Numbered from the stretch's first letter, positions 8,313 to 18,144 are shown. The stretch: DNA of 64,000 bases from Methanocella_A sp963769045 (GCA_963769045.1 CAVYKK010000009.1:186001-250000), one strand, 5' to 3'. A program made the numbers and translations. The notes: generated by a model not told the origin, from the sequence alone.

Positions 8313-9635
8313 TTATTTTTTAATGACCGCTTCAGGGGCGACCTTTACCTTATCTTTTTTTTGAGAGTACAGCGCGATCACGAACATACCGACTGATGTA
8401 GCGGCCAGGATCACGGCGGAAATCGCATATGGCATGACGATGTTGACCACGTAGGTGTAACCTGCCACCGGCGGGCCGATGATGCGCCCGAAGTTTCCGT
8501 AAGACGTCATGATGCCCATGACAATGCCCTGGTCACGCTCGTCCGTCCGCCTGGAAATGATTGTGTTCAGGCCCGGGAATACCAGCCCGCTGCCGATGCT
8601 GACCACGCCGATGCTCGCGATAAGCAACCCGAGGTCGTGGCCGACGAACGTCGTTACGGGGCTGTACTGGGTCACCAGCATAAGGACCAGGCCGGCAGCG
8701 GATACGAGCAAGCCTGCGATGATGACTTTTTCCTCTCCGAATTGTCTGATCATCGGGCCGACCAGCAGGCCCTGGCAGATGACCATGATCACGCCCATCA
8801 AAGCGAATGCAATGCCTGTTACTATTGGTCCGGTCAGGCCCATGGATATGCCGAACAGGTGCACCGGTGTAGCCACGTCTGTCAGGCTGAACATGTCCAT
8901 GATATAATAGGCAAAGGTGCCCTCGAAGCCGGCGATCGCCAGGCTGATCACCAGAGTGGCGACAAGAAAAATACCAACAGAGGTACGAAGGGCCAGGACC
9001 ATGTGACGGAACGTATCGATGATCATCTTCACCACGAATACCGGGAGCAAAAGGTCGCTGATCGCCAGCCGACGATCTTTGGTGACCGATTCGGATATCA
9101 TGATATTGACGCCCAGCAGTGTGAAGAAAGACATCGCGGCAGCTACATAAAAGGGCACCGCGAGGCCCAGCGGCGACAGGATACTGGAGATGAACGGGCC
9201 GGAGATCAACCCGACGCCGGAGGCCGCTCCCATGGCACCCATCATGCCCCCTCGTTCTTCCGGTTTAGTAATGTCGGCTATGAACGCCATCGCCGCAGGC
9301 TGTATTCCGGCAGAAAGTGCGCCCCCGATAATTTCGGCCACGAATACCCAGAGCAGGTTATTCGATAGCCCGAGCATGACGAACGCGATAGTGAATCCAA
9401 GCAGGCCGATGAGCACGACGGGCTTGCGGCCGATGTGGTCGGAAATCCGGCCCCAGAACGGGCCGCAGAAGAACTGCAGAAACGAGAATGTGGCCAGCAG
9501 CAGGCCCAGCACGAATGCGTCGGCGCCGGCACTCTTGGCATAGAATGGTATGATCGGGATTATAATACCGAAGCCGAGCGTAAAAATGAAGATTGCGCTG
9601 ATCAATACTATGGTCTGCCGGTTCTTGATCTCCAT
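8313..9635 (-). CDS. MFS transporter
   Basis: About 440 residues with 12 predicted membrane segments. The MFS signature between helices 2 and 3 is seen as GRISDHIGRKPVVLIG, and PEERGGMMGAMGAASGVGLISGP is the helix-5 motif C of drug:H+ antiporters, so an export role (multidrug-type) is likely. I start it at the ATG 9635 (MEIKNRQ), which has GGAG six bases upstream, rather than the TTG at 9653. Charged C-terminal tail KKDKVKVAPEAVIKK. Confidence 0.88.
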   Translation of the reverse strand: MEIKNRQTIVLISAIFIFTLGFGIIIPIIPFYAKSAGADAFVLGLLLATFSFLQFFCGPFWGRISDHIGRKPVVLIGLLGFTIAFVMLGLSNNLLWVFVAEIIGGALSAGIQPAAMAFIADITKPEERGGMMGAMGAASGVGLISGPFISSILSPLGLAVPFYVAAAMSFFTLLGVNIMISESVTKDRRLAISDLLLPVFVVKMIIDTFRHMVLALRTSVGIFLVATLVISLAIAGFEGTFAYYIMDMFSLTDVATPVHLFGISMGLTGPIVTGIAFALMGVIMVICQGLLVGPMIRQFGEEKVIIAGLLVSAAGLVLMLVTQYSPVTTFVGHDLGLLIASIGVVSIGSGLVFPGLNTIISRRTDERDQGIVMGIMTSYGNFGRIIGPPVAGYTYVVNIVMPYAISAVILAATSVGMFVIALYSQKKDKVKVAPEAVIKK

Positions 9636-9805
9636 ACTATTCTCCATTATCAACGTAATGTATGGCTAAATAGGTTTCGAGTTACATAGTTTACAGGAAG
9701 AATTTTATAAATAGATTGCTCCGGTGAAAACGAGGCGCAAGAGCTCATAAATAATAACAGGATACGACAAAAATAAATAATCGTTTTATGGCGCACGGCT
9801 AACAA

Positions 9806-9952
9806 TCACACTTTGACGGTGATCTTTTTCTCTGTCACGATGTCTCCATGGAGCAACTCGTAGACGTACGCACAGTTCGTGTTCACACAGTAGATGGTCG
9901 CTGTGATCGTCTGTTCTTCCTCTTTTTCCCCGACGGTGATTTCCTCAACCAT
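9806..9952 (-). CDS. 48-residue hypothetical protein
   Basis: Short open frame of 49 codons including the stop. Translation begins MVEEITVGEKEEEQTITATI and continues with YCVNTNCAYVYELLHGDIV. The start is ATG 9952. The acidic N-terminus and the paired cysteines in YCVNTNCAY look protein-like, and the reading frame has normal codon use for this genome. No function is recognised. It stands alone between two minus-strand transporters. Confidence 0.45.
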   Translation of the reverse strand: MVEEITVGEKEEEQTITATIYCVNTNCAYVYELLHGDIVTEKKITVKV

Positions 9953-10098
9953 GATGACACCCCGATGCTTTGTAAACTAACCATATAGTTTCTTCGTTTA
10001 TGTATTTATTCTACATATTTTGAAATTTAACTGTTGTAATGTTATTTTGCACGCTTGTAAAAATATGACATATATATTCGTAGATTGTTTATATATGG

Positions 10099-10734
10099 TC
10101 ATAAAAAGGATATATAGCCCCGGTACAGCAAGAGCAGCGCGAATAATACCATCATCCCCGAACAGATCAATGACAGTACCTGTGCAATGCCCGGGCTGAA
10201 CAATCTGCGGCTGAGCTTACCTGACAGGCCGATAAGTGCATACCAGGCGAAACAGGCTATGGCAATCCCGGTGAATACCAGCGCCATCGTAATGGTATCG
10301 GTGTTGAACAAAGTCATGGAGCCTGCGAAGATGCTGGTCCACCAGATGATCGCGAACGGGCTGGTAATGCATATCAGGAAGCCGGTCAGTAGCGGCGGCG
10401 TATCCTTTCGCTTACTCTCGGGCATGGCAGCCTCTGCCATTTTTTTCCTGACGACCATAGCCTTCCATACGCCGCGGATGCCTAAGAACATGAGGAGGCC
10501 GCTTCCACCCAGCCACAGGGCAAGCCGGCCATATTGATTATTAATTACCTGTGTCAGGCCGATAACGATCAAAATAAAAAATACCGCGTCTGCCGCGACA
10601 GCGCCAAAGTCGACTTTCAGCGCGGAGACAAGGCCTTCGGCAGCGCCGCGACGCAGGACCTCGAACGTGATGGGCCCCGGAGGAACGGCATGCGTCATAC
10701 CAACGATGAATGCGGCGATGAGCACCTCGAGCAT
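10099..10734 (-). CDS. LysE-family translocator
   Basis: About 210 residues with six membrane segments. The start MLEVLIAAFIVGMTHAVPPGP carries the conserved PPGP of the LysE/RhtB family, which exports amino acids or other small metabolites. A longer frame reaches ATG 10761, but MLEVL matches the family N-terminus. Substrate cannot be read from sequence. Divergent from the TAXI-TRAP operon. Confidence 0.85.
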   Translation of the reverse strand: MLEVLIAAFIVGMTHAVPPGPITFEVLRRGAAEGLVSALKVDFGAVAADAVFFILIVIGLTQVINNQYGRLALWLGGSGLLMFLGIRGVWKAMVVRKKMAEAAMPESKRKDTPPLLTGFLICITSPFAIIWWTSIFAGSMTLFNTDTITMALVFTGIAIACFAWYALIGLSGKLSRRLFSPGIAQVLSLICSGMMVLFALLLLYRGYISFL

Positions 10735-10896
10735 TAGTGGTATACAGGACACTTTTATCATAAAAAGTTTTACTTTAAACTTGCATGTACCATGCGAAAG
10801 GATAGCAAACTTTTATTATCTTTATGTACAACTTCTGTAGAGAATTGTAATTACTATTCGGGCACTATATGCCCGAGCATTTGGGAGGTTTGTAAT

Positions 10897-11877
10897 ATGG
10901 TAAAGGTTGAAAAGATAATGATGGGACTTGCTGTTATAGCGGTGCTGATGCTGGCGACGCTTGTCCTGGGCTGCGCGAGCTCGACCGTCAAGCAATATAC
11001 GATGGCGACGGGCGGCATTTCCGGTACGTACTATCCGATCGGTATCGGCATAGCAACGTCAGCAAACGACAGTAAGAACTTCGCCATAACGGTCGAAGAC
11101 TCGAAGGCCTCTGTGGCCAACTGTAACCTGCTGAAGACGCATGGCGTCGACTTTGCGCTGATCCAGAACGATGTCGCTTACGCCGCGATTAACGGGCAGA
11201 GAGACTTCAACACGTCGGGCAACCTGACGATGATCAAGGGTGTCGCCTGCCTCTACCCCGAGACGATCCAGCTCTTCACGCTTAACGAGACTGGCATTAA
11301 GAGCGTCAAGGACCTCAAGGGCAAGCGCGTCATCATGGGCGACCGGGGCAGCGGTTCCTGGTTCAATGCACTGGAGATCCTCAAGGCATACGGCCTCAAT
11401 GAGTCCGATGTGACCAACCCCGGTGCCGTAGCAGTCGCGCAGGCAGCCGACATGATGAAGAACGGCCAGGTCGATGCCGCCTTCTGGACCGGCGGTGCGC
11501 CGACCAACGCGATCACAGAACTGGATGTAACCCACGATGTTTACCTGGTACCCATTGCAGGCCCCGAGCGGGACGCCCTGATCGCCAGCTCGCCCTTCTA
11601 CGCGAAACAGCTGCTGCCGGCAGGCACCTACACGGGCATCACCTGGGACACGGAAACCGTGAGCATCATGGCCATGCTGGTTGCCCACCAGAACGTCTCC
11701 GAGCAGGATGTCCACGACCTGCTGAAGGACATGTACGACGGCAGCCAACCGATCTACAACTACACGAACGCGGTAGCCAAGAAGATCCAGAAGGCGAACG
11801 CGATGGACGGCATGTCGATCCCCCTGCACCCCGGAGCAAAGAAGTACTTCGACGAGCAGGGTATAAAGACGCCGTAA
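10897..11877 (+). CDS. TAXI-family TRAP transporter solute-binding lipoprotein
   Basis: 326 residues from ATG 10897, with a strong ribosome site GGGAGG at 10883-10888. The N-terminus is a signal peptide with lipobox LVLGC. The mature part has TMATGGISGTYYPIGIGIA, the TAXI family hallmark, and LNETGIKSVKDLKGKRVIMGDRGSGSW. It captures a substrate, often glutamate or another carboxylate, outside the membrane and delivers it to the fused permease downstream. First of three genes in a TAXI-TRAP operon. Confidence 0.9.
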   Translation: MVKVEKIMMGLAVIAVLMLATLVLGCASSTVKQYTMATGGISGTYYPIGIGIATSANDSKNFAITVEDSKASVANCNLLKTHGVDFALIQNDVAYAAINGQRDFNTSGNLTMIKGVACLYPETIQLFTLNETGIKSVKDLKGKRVIMGDRGSGSWFNALEILKAYGLNESDVTNPGAVAVAQAADMMKNGQVDAAFWTGGAPTNAITELDVTHDVYLVPIAGPERDALIASSPFYAKQLLPAGTYTGITWDTETVSIMAMLVAHQNVSEQDVHDLLKDMYDGSQPIYNYTNAVAKKIQKANAMDGMSIPLHPGAKKYFDEQGIKTP

Positions 11878-11889
11878 TGTGATCGGAAC

Positions 11890-12393
11890 ATGTCGAGAAA
11901 AACGATCATCATCGCCGTCCTGGTGGCGGCGGTGGTGATCACCTTTCTTTTTCTGCCCGTGGGTATGTCTTTGATTATCCGCGATAAGGCCGGACACGTT
12001 TACTTCGAAGAAAGCGTTACCACAGGGGACATTATATCCAAGGAGTTCACCCATTCGGTTGAAAAGGTACAGGTCGTGGATACGCTTCTGGTCGCAGCCG
12101 ACGGAACGTTGTTATTGACGAATACCACATACGGCTCTCTTGGATGGGGCCTGCCATCCGACGCGTCTTATAATATTACCGTTGAAAATGGTAATTTTAC
12201 TATAAAAAATATCAATGAGACCTTTACTGGCATCAATTTTATTACCGGGGCCAAATCTCGGGAATACCTGGCCATTAATGGTAAAAAATATCCCTTATTT
12301 GAAATGCTGCCAGAGGGAAAGCCTTTATTTCTATATATTGAGCATAATACTCCCGCGATTATGCTTTTCAATAAGATACAGGCTTATATTTAG
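11890..12393 (+). CDS. DUF1850 protein of the TAXI-TRAP operon
   Basis: 167 residues with an N-terminal membrane anchor (about residues 5-29) and an extracytoplasmic domain including EFTHSVEKVQVVDTLLV, the typical start of DUF1850. Genes of this family usually lie between TAXI binding proteins and fused TRAP permeases, as here (12 bases after the binding-protein stop). The role is unknown; an accessory or sensing part in substrate delivery is an inference from position. Confidence 0.8.
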   Translation: MSRKTIIIAVLVAAVVITFLFLPVGMSLIIRDKAGHVYFEESVTTGDIISKEFTHSVEKVQVVDTLLVAADGTLLLTNTTYGSLGWGLPSDASYNITVENGNFTIKNINETFTGINFITGAKSREYLAINGKKYPLFEMLPEGKPLFLYIEHNTPAIMLFNKIQAYI

Positions 12394-12529
12394 CTTTTGT
12401 GCGGCATTTACAAAAGTTTTATATTCTATCCGTTGCTTTTTAATTTATTGTCTTTACCTGAGGTATATTCAGGTACCGGTTCTACAGTGCTATGCTAAGT
12501 CATGACACAATAAAAAGGAGATAACAGCG

Positions 12530-14948
12530 GTGGCAGTAACGACGGATGAGAAGGGTACAATAAAGCTTGATCAGGTTCAGCTCGATGAGCTTGAAGTTAG
12601 GTATTCGAACTTACGCAGCCTGACCCGGTATGGGGCAATTGCGGTATCGCTGATCGCAATCATCAGTTCAATATACCACCTTTACACGTCGATCTATACC
12701 CCTGAGTACCAGAACCATCTCTCCTTGCACCTGTTTTTCATGATGACGCCGATCTTCTTCATGTACCCGATCTGGTCGAAGACGTTGTCGGGGAAGAAGG
12801 GCATGGACAAGATCCCGATCTATGACCTGATCCTGGGCGGGCTTAGCGTGGTCGTATGCTTTTACAGTATTGTTTTCCACGGGGATCTCCTCTTGCGCGC
12901 CAACTGCAGAGACTACGATCGACCTAATCGTTGGCGGCGTGGGCATCCTGTTAGTGCTCGAAGCGACCAGGAGGACCGTGGGACTGGCATTGAGCTTAAT
13001 CGCAAGCCTATTCATCCTGTATGCATACTTCGGCGCATACCTGCCGGGCATTCTGACCAACCGCGGCTACGGGATCGACCGGATTATCTCCCAGCTGTGG
13101 TTCGGCACCACTGGCATCTTTGGCATACCACTGAACGTCTCTGCGTTGTACGTCATCGTGTTCATCCTCTTCGGCGCGTTCCTGAAGTACTCGGGCGCAG
13201 GTGAATTCTTTATTAATCTCGCCTACGGCCTCACCGGCTGGAGAAAAGGCGGGCCGGCCAAGACATCTGTGCTGGCATCAGGCTTCTTCGGCATGATCTC
13301 CGGCAGCTCCATCGCCAACGCGGTCACTGTGGGGTCCTTCACCATCCCGTTGATGAAGAAGGCCGGCTACAGGAAAGAGTTCGCGGGCGGTGTAGAGGCG
13401 GCCGCATCGACCGGAGGCCAGATCATGCCCCCCGTAATGGGAGCAGCAGCCTTCATCATGGTTGAAATCCTGGGGTTATCCTACGACAAGATCATTATTT
13501 CGGCAATCATACCGGCTATCGCCTTCTTTACGGGCGTCTGGATCATGGCACACCTCGAGGCGGGACGGGTCGGGCTGAGGTCAGTGCCGAAGTCGGAACT
13601 GCCGGACTGGAAGAAACTACTCTGGGAGAAGGGCTACCTCAGTATTTCTGTATTTTTGTTGCTATATCTAATCCTGATAGCGAAAGTTTCCATCCCCTAC
13701 GCCGGCGTATTCAGCATCATCGCGATCATCGCGCTCAGCTATGTCCCGGATGTCTTTAAAACGATACGGGAACGCCAGTATGTACGCCTGGGCACCGTTG
13801 GCGCCGCTTACGTGGCGTTGGCCGTGTTCATGTATTATGTCATGCATTTCCAGGCTATAATGGCCCTGTTATTCCCGATTGCCTTCATCGCATTGATCAT
13901 GGCAATCGCATGCTCAAAAATTCCCGAAATGCTCCGTAAGAACACGTATTATGTCTGGGCTGTGTTCATTGCATTATTCCTGGCCATAGCGCTGCTATTG
14001 TACGGAATATTCCTGTTTGCGCTCCTCGATGCATGTGCGTATTCCCTATTTGCAATGGCCTTCGTCCTGGCACTGGCACATTGCTTCAAGGGATATAAGC
14101 TGGAAGGCATGAACCTCAACAGCTTCATACTATCCCTCGAAGAAGGCACCAAGGGCGCGTCCGGAGTCGCACTCGCCTGCGGTACGGCCGGCATCATCTC
14201 GGGCATCGCGACGATGACAGGCCTGGGTGCGAAGATCGGCATGCTGGTCGCCACGGTCACAGGCAACGAGCTGCTGTTGAGCGTCCCGTTCATCGGCGAC
14301 GGCCTGCCGCTGTTTATCGCATTGCTGCTGACGATGATCGCCTGTTTGATCCTGGGCATGGGGCTGCCGACGACGGCGACGTATGTCGTGCTGGTCACTA
14401 TCGCAGTACCCGTGCTGGCGCAGATGCAGCTCCCCTACGACGGCTTGCTTGTCGGTGCCATTGCGCTACTGCCGATACACATGTTCGTGCTCTACTATGG
14501 GGTGTTAGCCGACGTGACGCCGCCGGTAGCCCTGGCTGCCTATGCCGCATCGGGCATCGCAAAGTCTAATCAGTTCTGGACGGGCATCGAGGCGTTCAAG
14601 ATCTCGCTCAACAAGCTGATGGTGCCGTTCGCGTTCGTCTATTCGCCGTCCATCCTCCTGCTGGGCATCAACTGGTCCAGCCCGATGTCACTCGGCGGAG
14701 CCGCCTTCGATATCAGCACGATGTTCATAGGCATCCTGGCCCTACATGCATCCGTGATGGGATACTGGATGACACACATGAGCAAGCTCGAGCGGCTCAT
14801 CATGTTTGTCGCGGCATTAGGGCTGATCTTCCCGAACGTGCCGGGTGCAATCTTCGGCATCGCCGTTATGATCGCCAGTTACTTCCTCCAGAAGCGGAGG
14901 ATAAAGGCCCAGACCGGCGTGATAACGGGAACTACAGCGCAAGGATAG
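12530..14948 (+). pseudogene. TRAP transporter 4TM/12TM fused permease, interrupted by one frameshift
   Basis: Starts at GTG 12530 with AGGAG at 12516-12520. The first frame encodes an N-terminal region with membrane helices ending FYSIVFHGDLLLRA near 12901; the natural continuation, TAETTIDLIVGGVGILLVLEATRRTVG, is in the next frame from about 12906 to 14948. One surplus base between 12899 and 12905 explains the break. The remainder is intact: SGFFGMISGSSIANAVTVG, GGQIMPPVMGAAAFIM, and a C-terminal membrane block. It would move the TAXI substrate with Na+ or H+. Sequencing error, real mutation, or programmed shift cannot be separated here. Confidence 0.85.
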
Positions 14949-14984
14949 TGTTCCCTATCCGGCTGAATTACTCGTATAAATGGC

Positions 14985-15040
14985 ATGGAGGCCGTATACG
15001 GCGCCGGACCTCCATTTCCATTTTTTATGTCTTAACGGCG
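14985..15040 (+). terminator. hairpin and T-tract after the TRAP operon
   Basis: The inverted repeat GGAGG ... CCTCC flanks a GC-rich loop (CCGTATACGGCGCCGGA, itself palindromic around GTATAC) and is followed by CATTTCCATTTTTTATG. Position 40 bases past the permease stop fits an end of transcription. Confidence 0.4.
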
Positions 15041-15089
15041 ATACTTTTAGTGTCTTACGGTATAGTCTGCGTATTAATGAGGGGGAACC

Positions 15090-16598
15090 TTGTCGACCGC
15101 TTATTGGATTTATTCTCGGCTTGAACGCTCGGCAGGCAAGTTTCTGACCTTCAAAGATCTGCGTATCATATTAAGTAATCTCACCGGACTATTTGCCGTG
15201 ACGGCTATCCTGCTCGCTGCGATGGCGGTCTTATGCGTCGTGTTCAACGAGCTGGAAAATGTGCCGGCATTCCTGGCAGCTTTCACCGTCAGCGGAGGCA
15301 TCGCACTGTTGCTGAAGCTGATGTTCCCGGCGGCCGGCAGCACCGAGCTTCGCCACGCCATGATCGTTGCGGCCATCGCCTACATCGCGGTACCTGCGGT
15401 GTCCATGATACCGTTTATCAACATCGAGCATATGACCATCATCGATGCGTACTTCGAGGCTATTTCCGGGTGGACCGGCACGGGCTTCAGCATGATCATG
15501 GAGCCAGAGCATTCCAGTAAAACGATACTGCTCTGGCGCAGCGTCACGCAATGGATAGGCGGCATAGGCGTCCTCCTCCTGATGGTCACGATTCTCATAC
15601 GTCCGGGCACCAGCACCTACGCCATGTACAAATCGGAAGCACATAAGGAGCGCATACATCCCAGCATCCAGTCGACGATAAAGACCATCTGGCTGACGTA
15701 TTTCGCGCTGACTGTGCTTGGCGTGGCCCTGCTTGTCGCGGTCGGCATGCCCGTCTGGGACTCGATCAATCACGGGCTGGTCGCCATCGGAAACGGCGGT
15801 TTCTCGATCTATTCTGACAGCATTATGCATTATAACAGCATTCCAGTCGAGATCGTAATCATGTTCCTTATGTTCCTGGGTGCCCTGCCCTTCGCGTACG
15901 TTTACAAGGCGGCGAAAAACCCGAAAAACGTGCTCTCCGTCGACCCCGAGGTCAAAACATTCCTCGCGCTGATTCTCGCAGGCATTTTTTTTGTGACTTT
16001 AGAGCTTTATTATTCCCGGAGGGACCTCTTCGAGTCGTTCCGGCTGGCCGCATTTCAGTTCTTGTCTGCGGTTACGTCCGGAGGGTTTCAGACTTCAATG
16101 ATGACGGACTGGTCACTATCAGCCATGATAATCCTGTCGATCGGCATGTGTATAGGGGGCTGTGCCGGCTCTACGGCGGGAGGCATTAAAGTGGCGAGGG
16201 CCATCTTCCTTGTCAGCGATTTTAAGCTCTGGATAAAACGCACCATGTTACCCGGCAACGTCATAGTGACCATCAAAATGGGTAACAGACGCGTCAACGA
16301 GGAAGCGATCAGCAAGGAACTGGCCGAGGCTGGCCTGATATCCTTCCTCTGGATAGTCACGATACTTTTAAGCGTAATTCTATTGTCGCATTTTGTCGAT
16401 CAATCGTATGGGCTGGACCAGGTGGTGTTCACAGTCTGCTCCGCACAAAGCAATTCGGGCATATGGTGCGGACTCATTGATCCGGGCATGCACTATGCTG
16501 GCAAGCTGGTCCTGATCTTCGACATGTGGATCGGGCGCCTGGAGATCATCCCGGTCGTACTCTTTTTAAGGTACCTTATCCGGGGATTCAGCCTGTAG
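15090..16598 (+). CDS. trkH: TrkH-family potassium uptake protein
   Basis: 502 residues with four pore repeats of the TrkH/KtrB type. Filter segments are seen as SGWTGTGFSMI, AIGNGGFSIYSDS, SAVTSGGFQTSMM and SAQSNSGIWCG, each with the key Gly. It is the K+-conducting subunit, normally working with a TrkA cytosolic regulator, which is not in this window. The start is TTG 15090 with GAGGGGG seven bases upstream; no ATG lies near. The window also encodes a c-di-AMP cyclase, a known regulator of K+ transport in many prokaryotes. Confidence 0.9.
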   Translation: MSTAYWIYSRLERSAGKFLTFKDLRIILSNLTGLFAVTAILLAAMAVLCVVFNELENVPAFLAAFTVSGGIALLLKLMFPAAGSTELRHAMIVAAIAYIAVPAVSMIPFINIEHMTIIDAYFEAISGWTGTGFSMIMEPEHSSKTILLWRSVTQWIGGIGVLLLMVTILIRPGTSTYAMYKSEAHKERIHPSIQSTIKTIWLTYFALTVLGVALLVAVGMPVWDSINHGLVAIGNGGFSIYSDSIMHYNSIPVEIVIMFLMFLGALPFAYVYKAAKNPKNVLSVDPEVKTFLALILAGIFFVTLELYYSRRDLFESFRLAAFQFLSAVTSGGFQTSMMTDWSLSAMIILSIGMCIGGCAGSTAGGIKVARAIFLVSDFKLWIKRTMLPGNVIVTIKMGNRRVNEEAISKELAEAGLISFLWIVTILLSVILLSHFVDQSYGLDQVVFTVCSAQSNSGIWCGLIDPGMHYAGKLVLIFDMWIGRLEIIPVVLFLRYLIRGFSL

Positions 16599-16646
16599 CG
16601 CAGCGCAGTCGGACCAGAAGGTGGCAAACCGAATAAAATAAAAATG

Positions 16647-16866
16647 TGGGGTTGAAGAGATTTGAACTCCTGATCGACGGGTCTCTCCGATCGATTGTCC
16701 GGATTGACACCCGGAGAGCACTGAAATCAGTGCTCCAACGGCTCCTCACAAGCCGCCCCGTCGGGAGGCTTCAGGTGACCCGTTGCTCATCATATTTCTG
16801 GAGGGCCGTATTACAGACCCTTCCACCGCTGGAGCCCGTCGCCATACCTGGCTTGGCCACAACCCC
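16647..16866 (-). tRNA. tRNA-Trp (CCA) with a 146-nt intron
   Basis: Read on the minus strand, acceptor GGGGTTG pairs with CAACCCC, the D arm is GCCA...TGGC, the anticodon stem is ACGGG/CCCGT, and the T arm AGGAG-TTCAAAT-CTCTT is complete. The anticodon loop is CTCCAG plus A, giving anticodon CCA. The loop is split after position 37 by an intron at 16683-16828. An intron here is typical of euryarchaeal tRNA-Trp and is cut by the BHB-specific splicing endonuclease. The 3' CCA is not encoded. Confidence 0.93.
16683..16828 (-). ncRNA. tRNA-Trp intron carrying a box C/D guide RNA
   Basis: The intron contains in order box C ATGATGA (16787-16793), box D' CTGA (16771-16774), a C'-like GTGAGGA (16743-16749) and box D CTGA (16727-16730). 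The guide before D (TGGAGC) pairs with GCTCCA of the anticodon loop and, by the N+5 rule, points to C34. The guide before D' (ACGGGTC) pairs with GACCCGT at the 3' splice side and points to C39. This matches the known role of the intron in haloarchaea, guiding 2'-O-methylation of positions 34 and 39 of its own tRNA. Confidence 0.88.
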
Positions 16867-16918
16867 TGCGAAAGTCTAATCGCTTTTATACTTATTAAAT
16901 GTTTTCAATCGTTTTTAG

Positions 16919-16993
16919 CGGGCCCGGTGGGATTCGAACCCACGACCCCCGGCTTAGAAGGCCGGTGCTATGTCCAGACTAAGCCACGAGCCC
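16919..16993 (-). tRNA. tRNA-Arg (TCT)
   Basis: Minus strand, 75 nt. Acceptor GGGCTCG pairs with CGGGCCC (one G-T pair), anticodon stem CCGGC/GCCGG encloses CTTCTAA with anticodon TCT, and the T arm GTGGG-TTCGAAT-CCCAC is perfect. Discriminator base G; CCA is not encoded. It lies just upstream of the tRNA-Trp gene in the same direction. Confidence 0.95.
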
Positions 16994-17043
16994 AGCCTCG
17001 CGAGAACTAAAATGGGCGTGCAGGTATATAAAATCTGTGCATC

Positions 17044-17076
17044 GGACACTAAGGTCACAAAGGGCACAAAGGGCAT
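17044..17076. repeat. 9-nt-unit repeat, single-armed copy
   Basis: Units CACTAAGGT, CACAAAGGG, CACAAAGGG in direct order, followed by CATGCC. No inverse arm is visible next to it. It lies 3' of the archaellin gene and upstream of the tRNA-Arg gene. Confidence 0.6.
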
Positions 17077-17104
17077 GCCATTAATCATTTATAGCGGCAT
17101 CGGC

Positions 17105-17639
17105 TTACTTCGGCGTGGTCACGGAAATCGTCTGATGCATGCCCTGTGGCGGCATTACCTCGATGGTGCAGCGCGTGGCCTGGCGGTATGTCGAGGTCCG
17201 TTAAACGTAATTCCACGAGCTCGCCGGTTTCGAGAAGCATGTCCGGCGGGTTTTCATTGCTTTTAACCCATATGACCGTCTTGCTCTGCTCAGGGAAGAA
17301 AACACTGCTATTGAGCGATTGATTGGTAATGAGCCGCGCAGTCGTCCGGCTCAAGTCAACAGGAGATGAATATGGCGGCAGCTTCAATGAGATGCTGATC
17401 GTGATCAGGTGATTTCCCTGCGCCGAAACCTCCGACTGGATGCCGCTCGAGGAAGATCCGCCTGTCAACATCGACGAGGATACCTGGTCGACCGCGCCGT
17501 AGATGACTTCCTTGCTCTTCTGTGCGGTGAAAAACCCGGAGCCCAGCACGACGTAGGCGAATACGGACGCGACCACGACGAACGCGATGAGCACGACCGC
17601 CGATTCCAGCCCGGTCATCCCACGATCATTATCGAACAT
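17105..17639 (-). pseudogene. archaellin (archaeal flagellin) with a C-terminal frameshift
   Basis: N-terminus MFDNDRGMTGLESAVVLIAF is a class III signal peptide followed by the archaellin helix; cleavage after RGM-like junctions is by a FlaK/PibD peptidase. The main frame continues to LTDLDIPPGHAL and then runs into unrelated residues to a stop at 17085. In the neighbouring frame the sequence TIEVMPPQGMHQTISVTTPK-stop (stop 17105-17107) gives the expected archaellin tail. One surplus base near 17160-17175 explains it. No other fla/arl genes are in the window, so this is a lone copy here. Confidence 0.8.
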
Positions 17640-17785
17640 AAAGCATACCAGTCGATTATTAAACAGTTTATTCAGCTACAAATAGATATATTTGGTGTTA
17701 TCAGATGGAAAATACCTGAATGTAACTACAAGGTTAATTAAACGGCTATTGGGTAAACGTCAGACCATTACGATAATAAAAAGAG

Positions 17786-18139
17786 TCATTCAAACGGATT
17801 ACTTCCGAGATCGCCGCCACCCTTCACGTACATCTGGGCTTCTACCGGCGTCCGCGAGCCCTGAATGAACACCTGTACGGTAACCCGCTTGTACAGCCCT
17901 TTACGCACGTCCTCGTATTGGTCCAGTGCGCTGAGATCGCGGTTTCCCACGCCTTGTAGCAGCGAGCCTTCGATGAACGACCCTTTCTCGTGGACGGCCA
18001 TCTGGTACCCGGAGGCCTCGTCGTAAAACTTGCGGTAATCGTTTACTTTAGCCGGCTTCATCGGCGGGACCTTGCGGAACAGGCTATGCAAGGTGTCAGG
18101 GTCCCTCAATGTGCCGTAGACAAAGACATTATAAAGCAT
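17786..18139 (-). CDS. gamma-glutamylcyclotransferase-like (AIG2/GGCT) protein
   Basis: 117 residues. It begins with NVFVYGTLRDPDTL, the substrate-binding YGTLR motif of the GGCT fold, and has GSLLQGVGNRDLSALDQYE, which supplies the conserved catalytic-region Glu. Family members cyclise gamma-glutamyl amines, but many prokaryotic members are uncharacterised. Last of three tightly spaced minus-strand genes (PAC2, DUF473-like, GGCT) with gaps of 4-5 bases. Confidence 0.8.
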   Translation of the reverse strand: MLYNVFVYGTLRDPDTLHSLFRKVPPMKPAKVNDYRKFYDEASGYQMAVHEKGSFIEGSLLQGVGNRDLSALDQYEDVRKGLYKRVTVQVFIQGSRTPVEAQMYVKGGGDLGSNPFE

Positions 18140-18144
18140 GATAT

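Noticed and set aside
16646..17010. Short plus-strand frames over the tRNA region
   Set aside because: They cross the tRNA-Trp and tRNA-Arg genes and are not coding.
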